This document shows positions 1 through 5,273 of a stretch of 5,642 bases of DNA, piece by piece. Positions within the stretch are counted from its first letter, which is position 1. The number at the start of each line of letters is the position of its first letter. The notes below the pieces were generated by a model, which was not told the DNA's origin, did no database searches, and worked only from the letters and a program-made list of their open reading frames with translations. The stretch spans positions 1 through 5,642 of the forward strand of contig JAWLFI010000161.1 in the NCBI GenBank assembly GCA_041685645.1. Direction: 5' to 3'. Source of the stretch: JAWLFI01 sp041685645. GTDB lineage: Bacteria; Bacteroidota; Bacteroidia; Chitinophagales; Saprospiraceae. Made by a program: the position numbers and the translations under genes.

Positions 1-321
1 GTATTCTCTGCTGGACAAGCAATTTTGGCTGCTAATGCAGGAGCTACTTATGTTTCTCCTTTTATTGGCCGAATAGACGACGTCAGTTGGGATGGTATTG
101 CACTCATAGAACAGATCGCTGATATTTATGTCAGTCAGGGTTATGACACGGAAATTTTGGCTGCTTCTATCCGTTCTGCTAAGCATATTGTAGATTCCGC
201 GGAAGCGGGCGCAGATGTTGTGACTTGTCCCCTGGACTCAATTTTGGGTTTACTCAAGCATCCGCTTACTGATATCGGTTTGGAGAAATTCCTTGCAGAT
301 CACAATAAGGCGGGTCAGTAA
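1..321 (+). CDS. tal: Small transaldolase / fructose-6-phosphate aldolase family protein, C-terminal half (5' end outside window)
   Basis: The frame is open from base 1 and ends at TAA 319-321, giving 106 residues; a TTG at 25 is internal, so the gene is partial at its 5' end. The visible part matches the C-terminal half of the FSA/TalC/MipB family of about 215 residues: it begins VFSAGQAILAANAGATYVSP, and has FIGRID, LAASIR and KHPLTDIGLEKFLADHNK. The Schiff-base lysine lies upstream of the window. The residue aligned with Tyr131 of E. coli FsaA is Phe here (SPF, bases 61-63). A Tyr/Phe switch at this site is known to separate aldolase (Tyr) from transaldolase (Phe) activity, so I infer a cytosolic transaldolase moving dihydroxyacetone units between sedoheptulose-7-phosphate and glyceraldehyde-3-phosphate in the pentose phosphate pathway. 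Annotation pipelines often label this family fsa. The 3' end overlaps the convergent phosphorylase gene by 7 bp. Family is sure, exact activity less so. Confidence 0.93.
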   Translation, partial: VFSAGQAILAANAGATYVSPFIGRIDDVSWDGIALIEQIADIYVSQGYDTEILAASIRSAKHIVDSAEAGADVVTCPLDSILGLLKHPLTDIGLEKFLADHNKAGQ

Positions 322-1175
322 TTCAGTAGCCCCGATAACTCGTTCATAGCGTTTTTTATCATGGATTCAACCACCTTTTGAGGATCTGGAGCGAATTCTC
401 CTCGTTCTCGATTGGCGAGTATTCCGTTGATACTAATGGCATGGTGCCCCATTAGGGCTGCCATGCCATAAATTCCCGATGTTTCCATTTCAAAATTGGT
501 CACATGTAGTCCCTCGTGTTGAACCTCTGAAAGTTGACCTAAATATTGTGGGATAGCCGCTTGAAGACGTAGATTTCTACCTTGAGGGGCATAGAATCCG
601 GGGCAGGTGATCGTTATTCCTTTTAGGCCGAGAGAAGAAAAGTGATTTAAAAGGGTGGAACTACCTGAAACAGCATAACATGTTTGCCGGGTAATTTGAT
701 TAACTTGAGCTTCGAGACTTTCTATTCTGACTGTGGTATTATGGGCATAATAATGTAAGAGAGCATCTAATCCTACGGCATATCCACTCACCACGACATC
801 CCCCACGGCGATATCGGGATGAAGTCCTCCCGAAGTGCCCAGGCGAATAAAGCGCAAAGGGGTAATCTTCTCTTTTATCGTCCCGGATTTTAGGTCAATA
901 TTAAATAGTGCATCTATCTCGGAAAACACGATATCTATATTATCTGTCCCAATGCCGGTAGAAACGATAGAAAGAGGCTGGCCGTCAAATTCTCCTGTGA
1001 CAGTGACAAACTCTCTCTGTTCTATTTGGAAATGCACCTTATCCAGGTAATTCTTCAACAAATTGACGCGTTCGGGATCCCCGACGGTAATAATTGTAGG
1101 TGCTAATTCGCCCGGTTTCGCTCCGATGTGGTATAAACCTCCTCTTTCGTTTAAAATTAATTCAGCTGCATCCAT
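315..1175 (-). CDS. Nucleoside phosphorylase, uridine phosphorylase-like (PNP/UDP family)
   Basis: This 286-residue cytosolic enzyme should split a nucleoside with phosphate into free base and (deoxy)ribose-1-phosphate, as part of nucleoside salvage. Motifs in order: GDPERV at 32-37 (phosphate-binding loop), STGIG at 72-76, RLGTSGG at 111-117 (phosphate and ribose side), GFYAPQGR at 193-200 and NFEMET at 227-232 (ribose-binding Met/Glu region), then NGILANR at 250-256. The Q-x-R in PQGR resembles the uracil-recognising Gln and Arg of E. coli uridine phosphorylase (inferred by alignment from memory), so uridine is the likeliest substrate, but a purine or broad range is possible. Length is somewhat above E. 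coli Udp (about 253), as is usual for the Bacteroidota form. The ATG at 1175-1173 gives a natural N-terminus and lies 12 bp from the divergent ArsC-like gene. The stop TGA at 317-315 lies inside the end of the transaldolase gene. No ribosome binding site is evident. Confidence 0.9.
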   Translation of the reverse strand: MDAAELILNERGGLYHIGAKPGELAPTIITVGDPERVNLLKNYLDKVHFQIEQREFVTVTGEFDGQPLSIVSTGIGTDNIDIVFSEIDALFNIDLKSGTIKEKITPLRFIRLGTSGGLHPDIAVGDVVVSGYAVGLDALLHYYAHNTTVRIESLEAQVNQITRQTCYAVSGSSTLLNHFSSLGLKGITITCPGFYAPQGRNLRLQAAIPQYLGQLSEVQHEGLHVTNFEMETSGIYGMAALMGHHAISINGILANRERGEFAPDPQKVVESMIKNAMNELSGLLNY

Positions 1176-1183
1176 TATCTTTG
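1176..1183 (+). promoter_or_regulatory. Possible Bacteroidota -7 promoter element (TATCTTTG), leaderless start
   Basis: TATCTTTG matches the Bacteroidota housekeeping sigma -7 consensus TAnnTTTG exactly and sits four bases before the ATG at 1188. Transcription would then start at or next to the ATG, giving a leaderless mRNA for the ArsC-like gene. No clear -33 TTTG is seen at the expected distance; the region there is the AT-rich stretch around 1150-1160, inside the divergent phosphorylase gene. An 8-base motif with two free positions can occur by chance, so this is tentative. Confidence 0.4.
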
Positions 1184-1187
1184 ATTT

Positions 1188-1550
1188 ATGAAAAAGTGTT
1201 ACTATTTATCGACCTGCGATACTTGCAGAAGGATCATAGACGATTTACAATTGCGTGAACAAGGCTTTGAGTTCCAAGATATCAAAAATCAACCTATTTC
1301 CGCGAGAGAATTGGAACAATGGAGAGAAAGTGTGAGTTCTTATGCTGATTTGTTGAATAAACGGGCTAGAATGTATAGATCTGAAGGGCTAAGGGATAAA
1401 GATTTATCCGAGGCTCAAATCAAGAAATGGATTCTGAAGGAATACACCCTGCTAAAGCGTCCAGTAATTGTTATAGAGGATCAGTTATTTATCGGGAATA
1501 GTAAAAAAGTGATTGAACGAGCAAAAGATGTGATAGATGAAGCCAAATAA
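1188..1550 (+). CDS. ArsC/Spx-family thioredoxin-fold protein with CxxC motif
   Basis: This 120-residue protein is a full-length member of the ArsC-related (Spx/YffB/arsenate reductase) family. It opens with MKKCYYLSTCDTCRRI, where Cys10 and Cys13 form a CxxC redox pair at the start of the first helix of the fold; a further Cys is at 4. LNKRARMYRSEGL (56-68) and LLKRPVIVIEDQLFIG (88-103) are the two other conserved blocks, the latter carrying the Arg-Pro turn (R91, P92). Classical arsenate reductases have a single Cys in a CxxS-like context, and no ars genes are nearby, so arsenate reduction is not supported. Spx-like regulation or a thiol-disulfide role is possible, but the function is unknown. 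The ATG at 1188 has no Shine-Dalgarno sequence and lies 12 bp from a divergent gene. It overlaps hemF by 14 nt, so the two are probably co-transcribed and translationally coupled. Confidence 0.85.
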   Translation: MKKCYYLSTCDTCRRIIDDLQLREQGFEFQDIKNQPISARELEQWRESVSSYADLLNKRARMYRSEGLRDKDLSEAQIKKWILKEYTLLKRPVIVIEDQLFIGNSKKVIERAKDVIDEAK

Positions 1551-2439
1551 GGAGGATATAGCGCGCGAAATGCGTTCATTGCAAGTTGAGATTTGCAAGG
1601 AGTTAGAAGAACTTGATGGCATTGGAAAATTCCGAGAGGATGAATGGGTCAGAGATGAAGGGGGAGGAGGTCGAACGAGAGTTTTGGAAGGGAAAATTAT
1701 TGAAAAAGGAGGAGTCAATTTCTCTGCGGTCTTTGGTCCTACTCCGCAAAAGATTTTAAGGGCTTTGGGTCTGGAGGAATGCGACTTCTTTGCTACCGGT
1801 GTATCTATTGTCTTGCATCCTCACCATCCAATGATTCCCATTATACATATGAATGTTCGGTATTTTGAAATGTCCAATGGTGTGTATTGGTTTGGTGGGG
1901 GTATTGATCTGACCCCCCATTATGTCAATATGGAAGAAGCTGTTCAGTTTCACAAACAACTGAGGGAGGTTTGTGACCGACACGATCCTTCCTTCTACCA
2001 TCGATTTAAGCCCTGGGCGGACAAATACTTTTACCTGCCTCACAGGGGTGAAAACAGAGGTGTAGGAGGAATATTCTTTGACAGATTGGATGAAAATAGT
2101 GAACAACTATCAAAAGAGCAATTACTTGACTTTGTATTAGATGTAGGTCGTCAATTTGTTCCAATATATCGCCCCTTGGTGCAGCAAAATCGAGATTTAC
2201 CCATAAGTCCGAACCAAAAGGATTGGCAATACCATCGGAGGGGAAGATACGTGGAGTTTAATCTCGTTTGGGATAAAGGGACAAAATTCGGTCTGGATAC
2301 CGGGGGACGAACGGAAAGCATTTTAATGAGCTTGCCTCCACGAGCCGCCTGGTCGTATAGCCATGAAGTTGAGCGGGATAGTCAGGAACAAAATACACTG
2401 GATATTCTTCAATTGGGGGCATTCCCACTGGTTGATTAG
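1537..2439 (+). CDS. hemF: Oxygen-dependent coproporphyrinogen III oxidase
   Basis: HemF (EC 1.3.3.3) oxidatively decarboxylates coproporphyrinogen III to protoporphyrinogen IX using O2, a late step of haem synthesis. The 300-residue protein has the usual length and conserved blocks: EGGGGRTRVL (41-50), GVNFSAVFG (59-67), the His-containing strand around 94-108 (H94 and H104), WFGGGIDLTPHYV (118-130), FKPWADKYFYLPHR (157-170), RGVGGIFFD (174-182), RRGRYVEFNLVWDKGTKFGL (234-253) and TGGRTESILMSLPP (255-268). The strand at 94-108 reads HPHHPMIPIIHMN where many homologues have HPxNPxVPTxHxN; this may be a lineage trait. Its presence implies an aerobic or facultative host. The ATG at 1537 lies inside the preceding gene. 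A second in-frame ATG at 1570 is preceded by AAGGAGGA at 1549-1556, but with 14 nt between GGAGG and the ATG this is too far for a normal Shine-Dalgarno, and residues 1-11 look homologous to other HemF N-termini, so 1537 is preferred. Confidence 0.96.
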   Translation: MKPNKEDIAREMRSLQVEICKELEELDGIGKFREDEWVRDEGGGGRTRVLEGKIIEKGGVNFSAVFGPTPQKILRALGLEECDFFATGVSIVLHPHHPMIPIIHMNVRYFEMSNGVYWFGGGIDLTPHYVNMEEAVQFHKQLREVCDRHDPSFYHRFKPWADKYFYLPHRGENRGVGGIFFDRLDENSEQLSKEQLLDFVLDVGRQFVPIYRPLVQQNRDLPISPNQKDWQYHRRGRYVEFNLVWDKGTKFGLDTGGRTESILMSLPPRAAWSYSHEVERDSQEQNTLDILQLGAFPLVD

Positions 2440-2502
2440 ATATTGTCCTTTAAATCCTTAGAATTTTGGAACTTTGAGTCTGGATCCTAATGTTAACCAA
2501 AT

Positions 2503-3018
2503 ATGAGTAATTCATCTATGATTGATATTTTTCTGATTCGCCACGCCAAGGCTTCAGGGAAGACTGCTGGGGAGGAAGATTTTTCCAGGGCATTGAGCAA
2601 GCGAGGGCGAAATGATGCTCGTCTTATTGGTCAAGAATTGTTAAGGACTCACGGAAGAACCATGAGTCAGGTGCTCTGTTCCTCTTCGAAACGGACACTC
2701 CAAACTGCAGAAATGCTAGCGGCTGTTGGATTTATTAAAAGTACTGAAATTAAGCCTTATGAACAGTTATATCTGGCTGATCCAGATGAAATCACCAGGG
2801 TGATCGAAGATCATTTCCCTTTTTCAACAGATCGTATATTTTTGATTGGACACAACCCCGGCATGACTCTTTTAGCTGATTATATTCCGAATGTTCAATT
2901 AGACCATTTACCTACGGGAAGTGTGATTCATATTCAATATCCCAAAGAAAGTAAGTTCTGGGATTGGGCCAATGCTCGAGTTGAGTCAGTACTCATTCCA
3001 AAAATGTTGAAGTCGTGA
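2503..3018 (+). CDS. SixA-like histidine phosphatase family protein
   Basis: The 171-residue protein belongs to the histidine phosphatase (phosphoglycerate-mutase-like) superfamily, SixA subgroup. The first strand IDIFLIRHAK (7-16) carries the RHA motif with nucleophile H14; SSSKRTLQTAE (60-70) holds the second catalytic Arg (R64); IGHNPGM (115-121) holds the second His (H117). LSKRGRNDA (31-39) is the typical block after the first helix. SixA of E. coli dephosphorylates phosphohistidine in a phosphotransfer domain, but this subgroup also includes phosphatases of small substrates, so the target is not known. An alternative ATG at 2518 (residue 6) would place the RHA motif at residue 8, as in most homologues, and cannot be excluded. 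It follows hemF after 63 nt with no evident terminator, and its stop overlaps the next start by one base (TGATG). Confidence 0.88.
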   Translation: MSNSSMIDIFLIRHAKASGKTAGEEDFSRALSKRGRNDARLIGQELLRTHGRTMSQVLCSSSKRTLQTAEMLAAVGFIKSTEIKPYEQLYLADPDEITRVIEDHFPFSTDRIFLIGHNPGMTLLADYIPNVQLDHLPTGSVIHIQYPKESKFWDWANARVESVLIPKMLKS

Positions 3019-3338
3019 TGAAATGGATTCCGGTTTGCATTATCTTATTATTCGGGTTGGCTTGCGAGGATCAAAAAGTATCTGCTCCTGCCGACAGAGA
3101 AACCATGGTTTTGGTATTGCGAGATATGATGATAATTGAATCGCAGTTATCCATGGAAAAGGAAGAGGCAAGAGATAGCGTGAAAAGAGTATTGCAATCA
3201 GAACTGAAAGCTGAATATAGTTGGACTGAAAGGGATTTGGAAAGATTTGAAGTGTATTTATCGAAATATCCTGAGGAAAGCCTTGAGCTCCACGATGAAG
3301 TGCGATTGGCATTAAAGGGACTAGAGGCTGAATTATAA
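3018..3338 (+). CDS. Small DUF4296-like lipoprotein
   Basis: From ATG 3018 the protein has 106 residues. It opens with Lys3, a hydrophobic stretch (residues 4-15, WIPVCIILLFGLA), then Cys16 followed by charged residues, which reads as a lipoprotein signal peptide with a lipobox-like FGLAC; the -3 residue is Gly rather than the preferred Leu, so the lipobox is only moderately good. The mature part is nearly all helical and charged: a segment around ETMVLVLRDMMIIESQL, then a segment ending ERFEVYLSKYPEESLELHDE. This pattern resembles DUF4296, a Bacteroidota lipoprotein family of unknown function with a helical hairpin and a FexSLxYY-like block. A GTG at 3015 would add one residue, but the ATG in the TGATG junction with the phosphatase stop suits termination-reinitiation. 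It is the last gene of the run. Being a gene is well supported; the family name is from pattern memory. Confidence 0.75.
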   Translation: MKWIPVCIILLFGLACEDQKVSAPADRETMVLVLRDMMIIESQLSMEKEEARDSVKRVLQSELKAEYSWTERDLERFEVYLSKYPEESLELHDEVRLALKGLEAEL

Positions 3339-3353
3339 TAATTTAGTAATAAA

Positions 3354-3426
3354 AAGGTATCATTCTGTCGTTAAACGGTATAATTTTCCAAATATTCACC
3401 AATTATACTGTCCAAGGTTACCATTC
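3354..3426. repeat. Imperfect direct repeat pair (AAGGTATCATTC / AAGGTTACCATTC)
   Basis: AAGGTATCATTC at 3354-3365 recurs as AAGGTTACCATTC at 3414-3426, with 11 matching bases, one mismatch and one inserted base. The two copies flank the inverted repeat at 3375-3411, and CTGTC lies just after the first copy (3365-3369) and just before the second (3408-3412). They could be binding sites for a regulator of the downstream two-component genes, but at this length in AT-rich DNA chance is a real possibility. Confidence 0.3.
3375..3411. repeat. 11-bp inverted repeat with 15-nt loop in the intergenic region
   Basis: ACGGTATAATT (3375-3385) is complementary to AATTATACTGT (3401-3411) with one G-T wobble; the inner 8 bp GTATAATT/AATTATAC are perfect. 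The spacer is 15 nt. It lies 37 bp after the lipoprotein stop and about 100 bp before the response regulator. The stem is AT-rich and no run of T follows, so it is not a standard intrinsic terminator. It could be an mRNA-end hairpin, an operator for a dimeric regulator, or chance. Confidence 0.5.
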
Positions 3427-3461
3427 AATAATAATTCCTTCACATACTCTTAACCGGCAGT

Positions 3462-3471
3462 GAAAGCTTTC
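3462..3471. repeat. 10-bp perfect palindrome GAAAGCTTTC upstream of the response regulator
   Basis: GAAAGCTTTC reads the same on both strands. It lies 15 bp before the TATTTTTG motif, roughly where a -33 promoter contact would be, so it might be an operator. A competing dyad GTGA (3460-3463) / TCAC (3474-3477) overlaps it. A 10-bp palindrome is short and may be chance. Confidence 0.3.
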
Positions 3472-3486
3472 CGTCACAGGAATTGT

Positions 3487-3494
3487 TATTTTTG
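3487..3494 (+). promoter_or_regulatory. Possible Bacteroidota -7 promoter element (TATTTTTG) for the two-component operon
   Basis: TATTTTTG matches TAnnTTTG exactly and ends 20 bp before the ATG of the response regulator at 3515, predicting a 5' leader of roughly 10-20 nt. No good -33 TTTG is found 19-21 bp upstream; the nearest is TTTC at 3468-3471 with a 15-bp spacing. It sits in the only long non-coding stretch of the window (3339-3514), where a promoter for the two genes is expected. Confidence 0.45.
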
Positions 3495-3514
3495 TTTAAC
3501 ATTTGGCTAATATT

Positions 3515-4198
3515 ATGAGTGCAAAAGAAAAGATACTAATCGTTGATGATGAACAAGATATTTTGGAATTTATCAGCTACAATTTAAGGAAGGAGGGATT
3601 CCAGATAGAGACGGCTCTAGATGGGCTTTCTGCCTTGAAAATAGCGCCTGAGTTTCGTCCGGATCTCATTATTCTGGATATTATGATGCCGGAAATGGAT
3701 GGGGTAGAAGTATGTAAAAAACTGAGGGAGAAGCCTATGTTTCAGGATACCTTAATTGCTTTCCTTACGGCGAGAAATGAGGATTATACTCAGATTTCAG
3801 CCTTGGAGAATGGTGGAGACGACTACATCACCAAGCCCATCAAGCCCGGAGTGCTCATTAGCAGAATTAAGGCATTGTTTCGCCGATCCAAACGCGGTTC
3901 CAGCAATGATGGCGATCGCCTGTTTGCAGGAGATTTGATTATAGATCGAGATAAAATGTTGATCGAAAGGGGGAATGAAGTATTTGAATTAGCGAAAAAG
4001 GAGTTCGAGTTGTTATTTCTCTTAGCCTCAAAACCGGGAAAAGTCTTTCAGCGACACGAGATTCTGAGTCAGGTGTGGGGTAGTGATGTAATCGTAGGCA
4101 ATAGAACCATAGACGTTCACATCCGTAAGTTGAGAGAGAAAATTGGAAGTGAGTATATTAAGACGGTCAAAGGAGTAGGATATAAATTTGATTTTTGA
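3515..4198 (+). CDS. OmpR/PhoB-family response regulator transcription factor
   Basis: This 227-residue cytosolic DNA-binding regulator has an N-terminal receiver domain (about 5-121) and a C-terminal winged-helix effector domain (about 137-226). In the receiver, the acidic pair D11-D12, phospho-acceptor D55 (LIILDIMMPEMDG), switch T85 (LTAR) and K107 (TKP) are all present, so it should be phosphorylated normally. The effector domain shows the usual ELAKKEFELLFLLASKPG, the recognition-helix region NRTIDVHIRKLREKIG (196-211) and the wing ending VKGVGYKF. It resembles PhoB/PhoP-type regulators, and Bacteroidota homologues are often called PhoB, but no phosphate genes are in view, so the signal is not known. 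The ATG at 3515 places MSAKEKILIVDD correctly; an upstream TTG at 3503 would add four residues and is less likely. Its TGA abuts the kinase ATG, so the partners are surely co-translated. Confidence 0.95.
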   Translation: MSAKEKILIVDDEQDILEFISYNLRKEGFQIETALDGLSALKIAPEFRPDLIILDIMMPEMDGVEVCKKLREKPMFQDTLIAFLTARNEDYTQISALENGGDDYITKPIKPGVLISRIKALFRRSKRGSSNDGDRLFAGDLIIDRDKMLIERGNEVFELAKKEFELLFLLASKPGKVFQRHEILSQVWGSDVIVGNRTIDVHIRKLREKIGSEYIKTVKGVGYKFDF

Positions 4199-5257
4199 AT
4201 GGGAATGGTAAAGAACTTAACGCCAAGGCAAATCTCTTTTATTACCTCTATAGTTTTGACCTTGCTTTTATCTGTCATGGGCATACTTTCCATCTATTTT
4301 GGCGATAATCTGCCCGATGGAGTAATCATTTTGCTCTTTGTGATCTTAATATTTGCGAGTTCATACTTGCTTATAAGTTTCATGTTGGAACGCTATATCT
4401 ACCGCAGGGTGAAGCTGATATACAAGATCATTCACAAATCTAAGACATCAGTCCAGAACAAAACAGATATAACAAAAGACCAGCATATTCTGCAGCGCGT
4501 GAGCGATGAGGTAAAAGAGTGGGCTGAATCTCAGGAGCGGGAAATTCAGTCGCTCAAAAAACTTGAAAAATATCGACGGGGCTTTTTAGGAAATGTGAGT
4601 CATGAACTAAAGACGCCGATTTTTACAATTCAGGGTTACATTCACACTTTGATTGATGGAGGGCTCTACGATGAGGAGATCAACATGAAGTACATGAAAA
4701 AAGCCGCGGCGAATGCAGAGCGACTGCAAAATATTGTCGAGGATTTAGAAGTTATTTCTCGTCTGGAAACCGGAAGTATCGCATTGGATATTACTAATTT
4801 TGATATCCGGGATTTGGCCAAAGATGTGATTTCTGATGCTCAGTTTCAAGCCGCTGAAAAAAATATCAATATCGAATTGAAGGATGGTTCTGATAAATCC
4901 TTCATGGTAAGTGCAGATCGCGATAATATAACTCAGGTTCTCAACAACCTCATCACCAACTCTATTAAATACGGTAAGGAAAACGGAAAAACTAAGATCG
5001 GTTTTTACGATATGGACAAATTCCTTTTGGTAGAAATCAGTGATAATGGAATTGGAATTGAAGAGAAGCATTTGAAACATTTGTTTGATCGATTTTATCG
5101 GGTGGATAAATCCCGATCACGTACGATGGGAGGCAGTGGCCTGGGGTTGGCAATTGTCAAGCATATCCTGGAAGCTCATAATCAAACGATAAATGTGAGA
5201 AGTACTTTAGGACAGGGTTCTACCTTTGGTTTTACCGTGGCGAAAGCCCGAAACTAA
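4199..5257 (+). CDS. Membrane sensor histidine kinase, partner of the upstream response regulator
   Basis: The 352-residue protein has two predicted membrane helices (about 12-33 and 41-62) joined by a loop of only some seven residues (FGDNLPD), so there is no extracytoplasmic sensor domain. A cytoplasmic linker of about 60 residues (64-125) follows, largely charged and helical; I see no convincing HAMP or PAS domain. The dimerisation/phospho-acceptor domain has FLGNVSHELKTPIFTIQGY with H135. The ATPase domain has the N box QVLNNLITNSIKYG (N250, N254), G1 box DNGIGI (282-287), F box FDRFYR (296-301) and G2 box GGSGLGLAIV (311-320), all intact. It should phosphorylate the adjacent regulator. 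The linker and the H-box neighbourhood resemble the kinases called PhoR-like in Bacteroidota. Start: ATG at 4199 directly after the regulator's stop; an ATG at 4205 is an alternative two residues in. The 3' end lies 16 bp from a convergent gene. Confidence 0.95.
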   Translation: MGMVKNLTPRQISFITSIVLTLLLSVMGILSIYFGDNLPDGVIILLFVILIFASSYLLISFMLERYIYRRVKLIYKIIHKSKTSVQNKTDITKDQHILQRVSDEVKEWAESQEREIQSLKKLEKYRRGFLGNVSHELKTPIFTIQGYIHTLIDGGLYDEEINMKYMKKAAANAERLQNIVEDLEVISRLETGSIALDITNFDIRDLAKDVISDAQFQAAEKNINIELKDGSDKSFMVSADRDNITQVLNNLITNSIKYGKENGKTKIGFYDMDKFLLVEISDNGIGIEEKHLKHLFDRFYRVDKSRSRTMGGSGLGLAIVKHILEAHNQTINVRSTLGQGSTFGFTVAKARN

Positions 5258-5273
5258 TCTGCCTGCGAGTTCG

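Noticed and set aside
835..1050. Open frame on the + strand within the phosphorylase gene, and similar antisense frames at 1485-1718, 1756-2106, 3040-3312 and 4745-5080
   Set aside because: Each lies opposite a well-supported gene, shows no family motif and has low-complexity or implausible protein sequence; they are shadows.
1188..1550. Arsenate reductase (arsC) assignment
   Set aside because: A CxxC pair replaces the single-Cys motif, and no arsenic-resistance genes are nearby; only the fold family is supported.
2440..2502. Promoter or terminator in the 63-nt gap between hemF and the SixA-like gene
   Set aside because: No TAnnTTTG match with correct spacing (only near misses such as GAACTTTG) and no stable hairpin; the gap is short enough for a continuing operon.
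3379..3384. TATAAT, an E. coli-type -10 box, in the intergenic region
   Set aside because: It lies within the inverted repeat, has no -35 partner at the right distance, and Bacteroidota promoters use TAnnTTTG instead.
3471..3490. Possible Pho box (CCGTCAC and TTGTTAT) upstream of the PhoB-like regulator
   Set aside because: The two halves are 13 bp apart rather than the 11-bp period of Pho boxes and match the consensus poorly; no pst or pho genes are in view.
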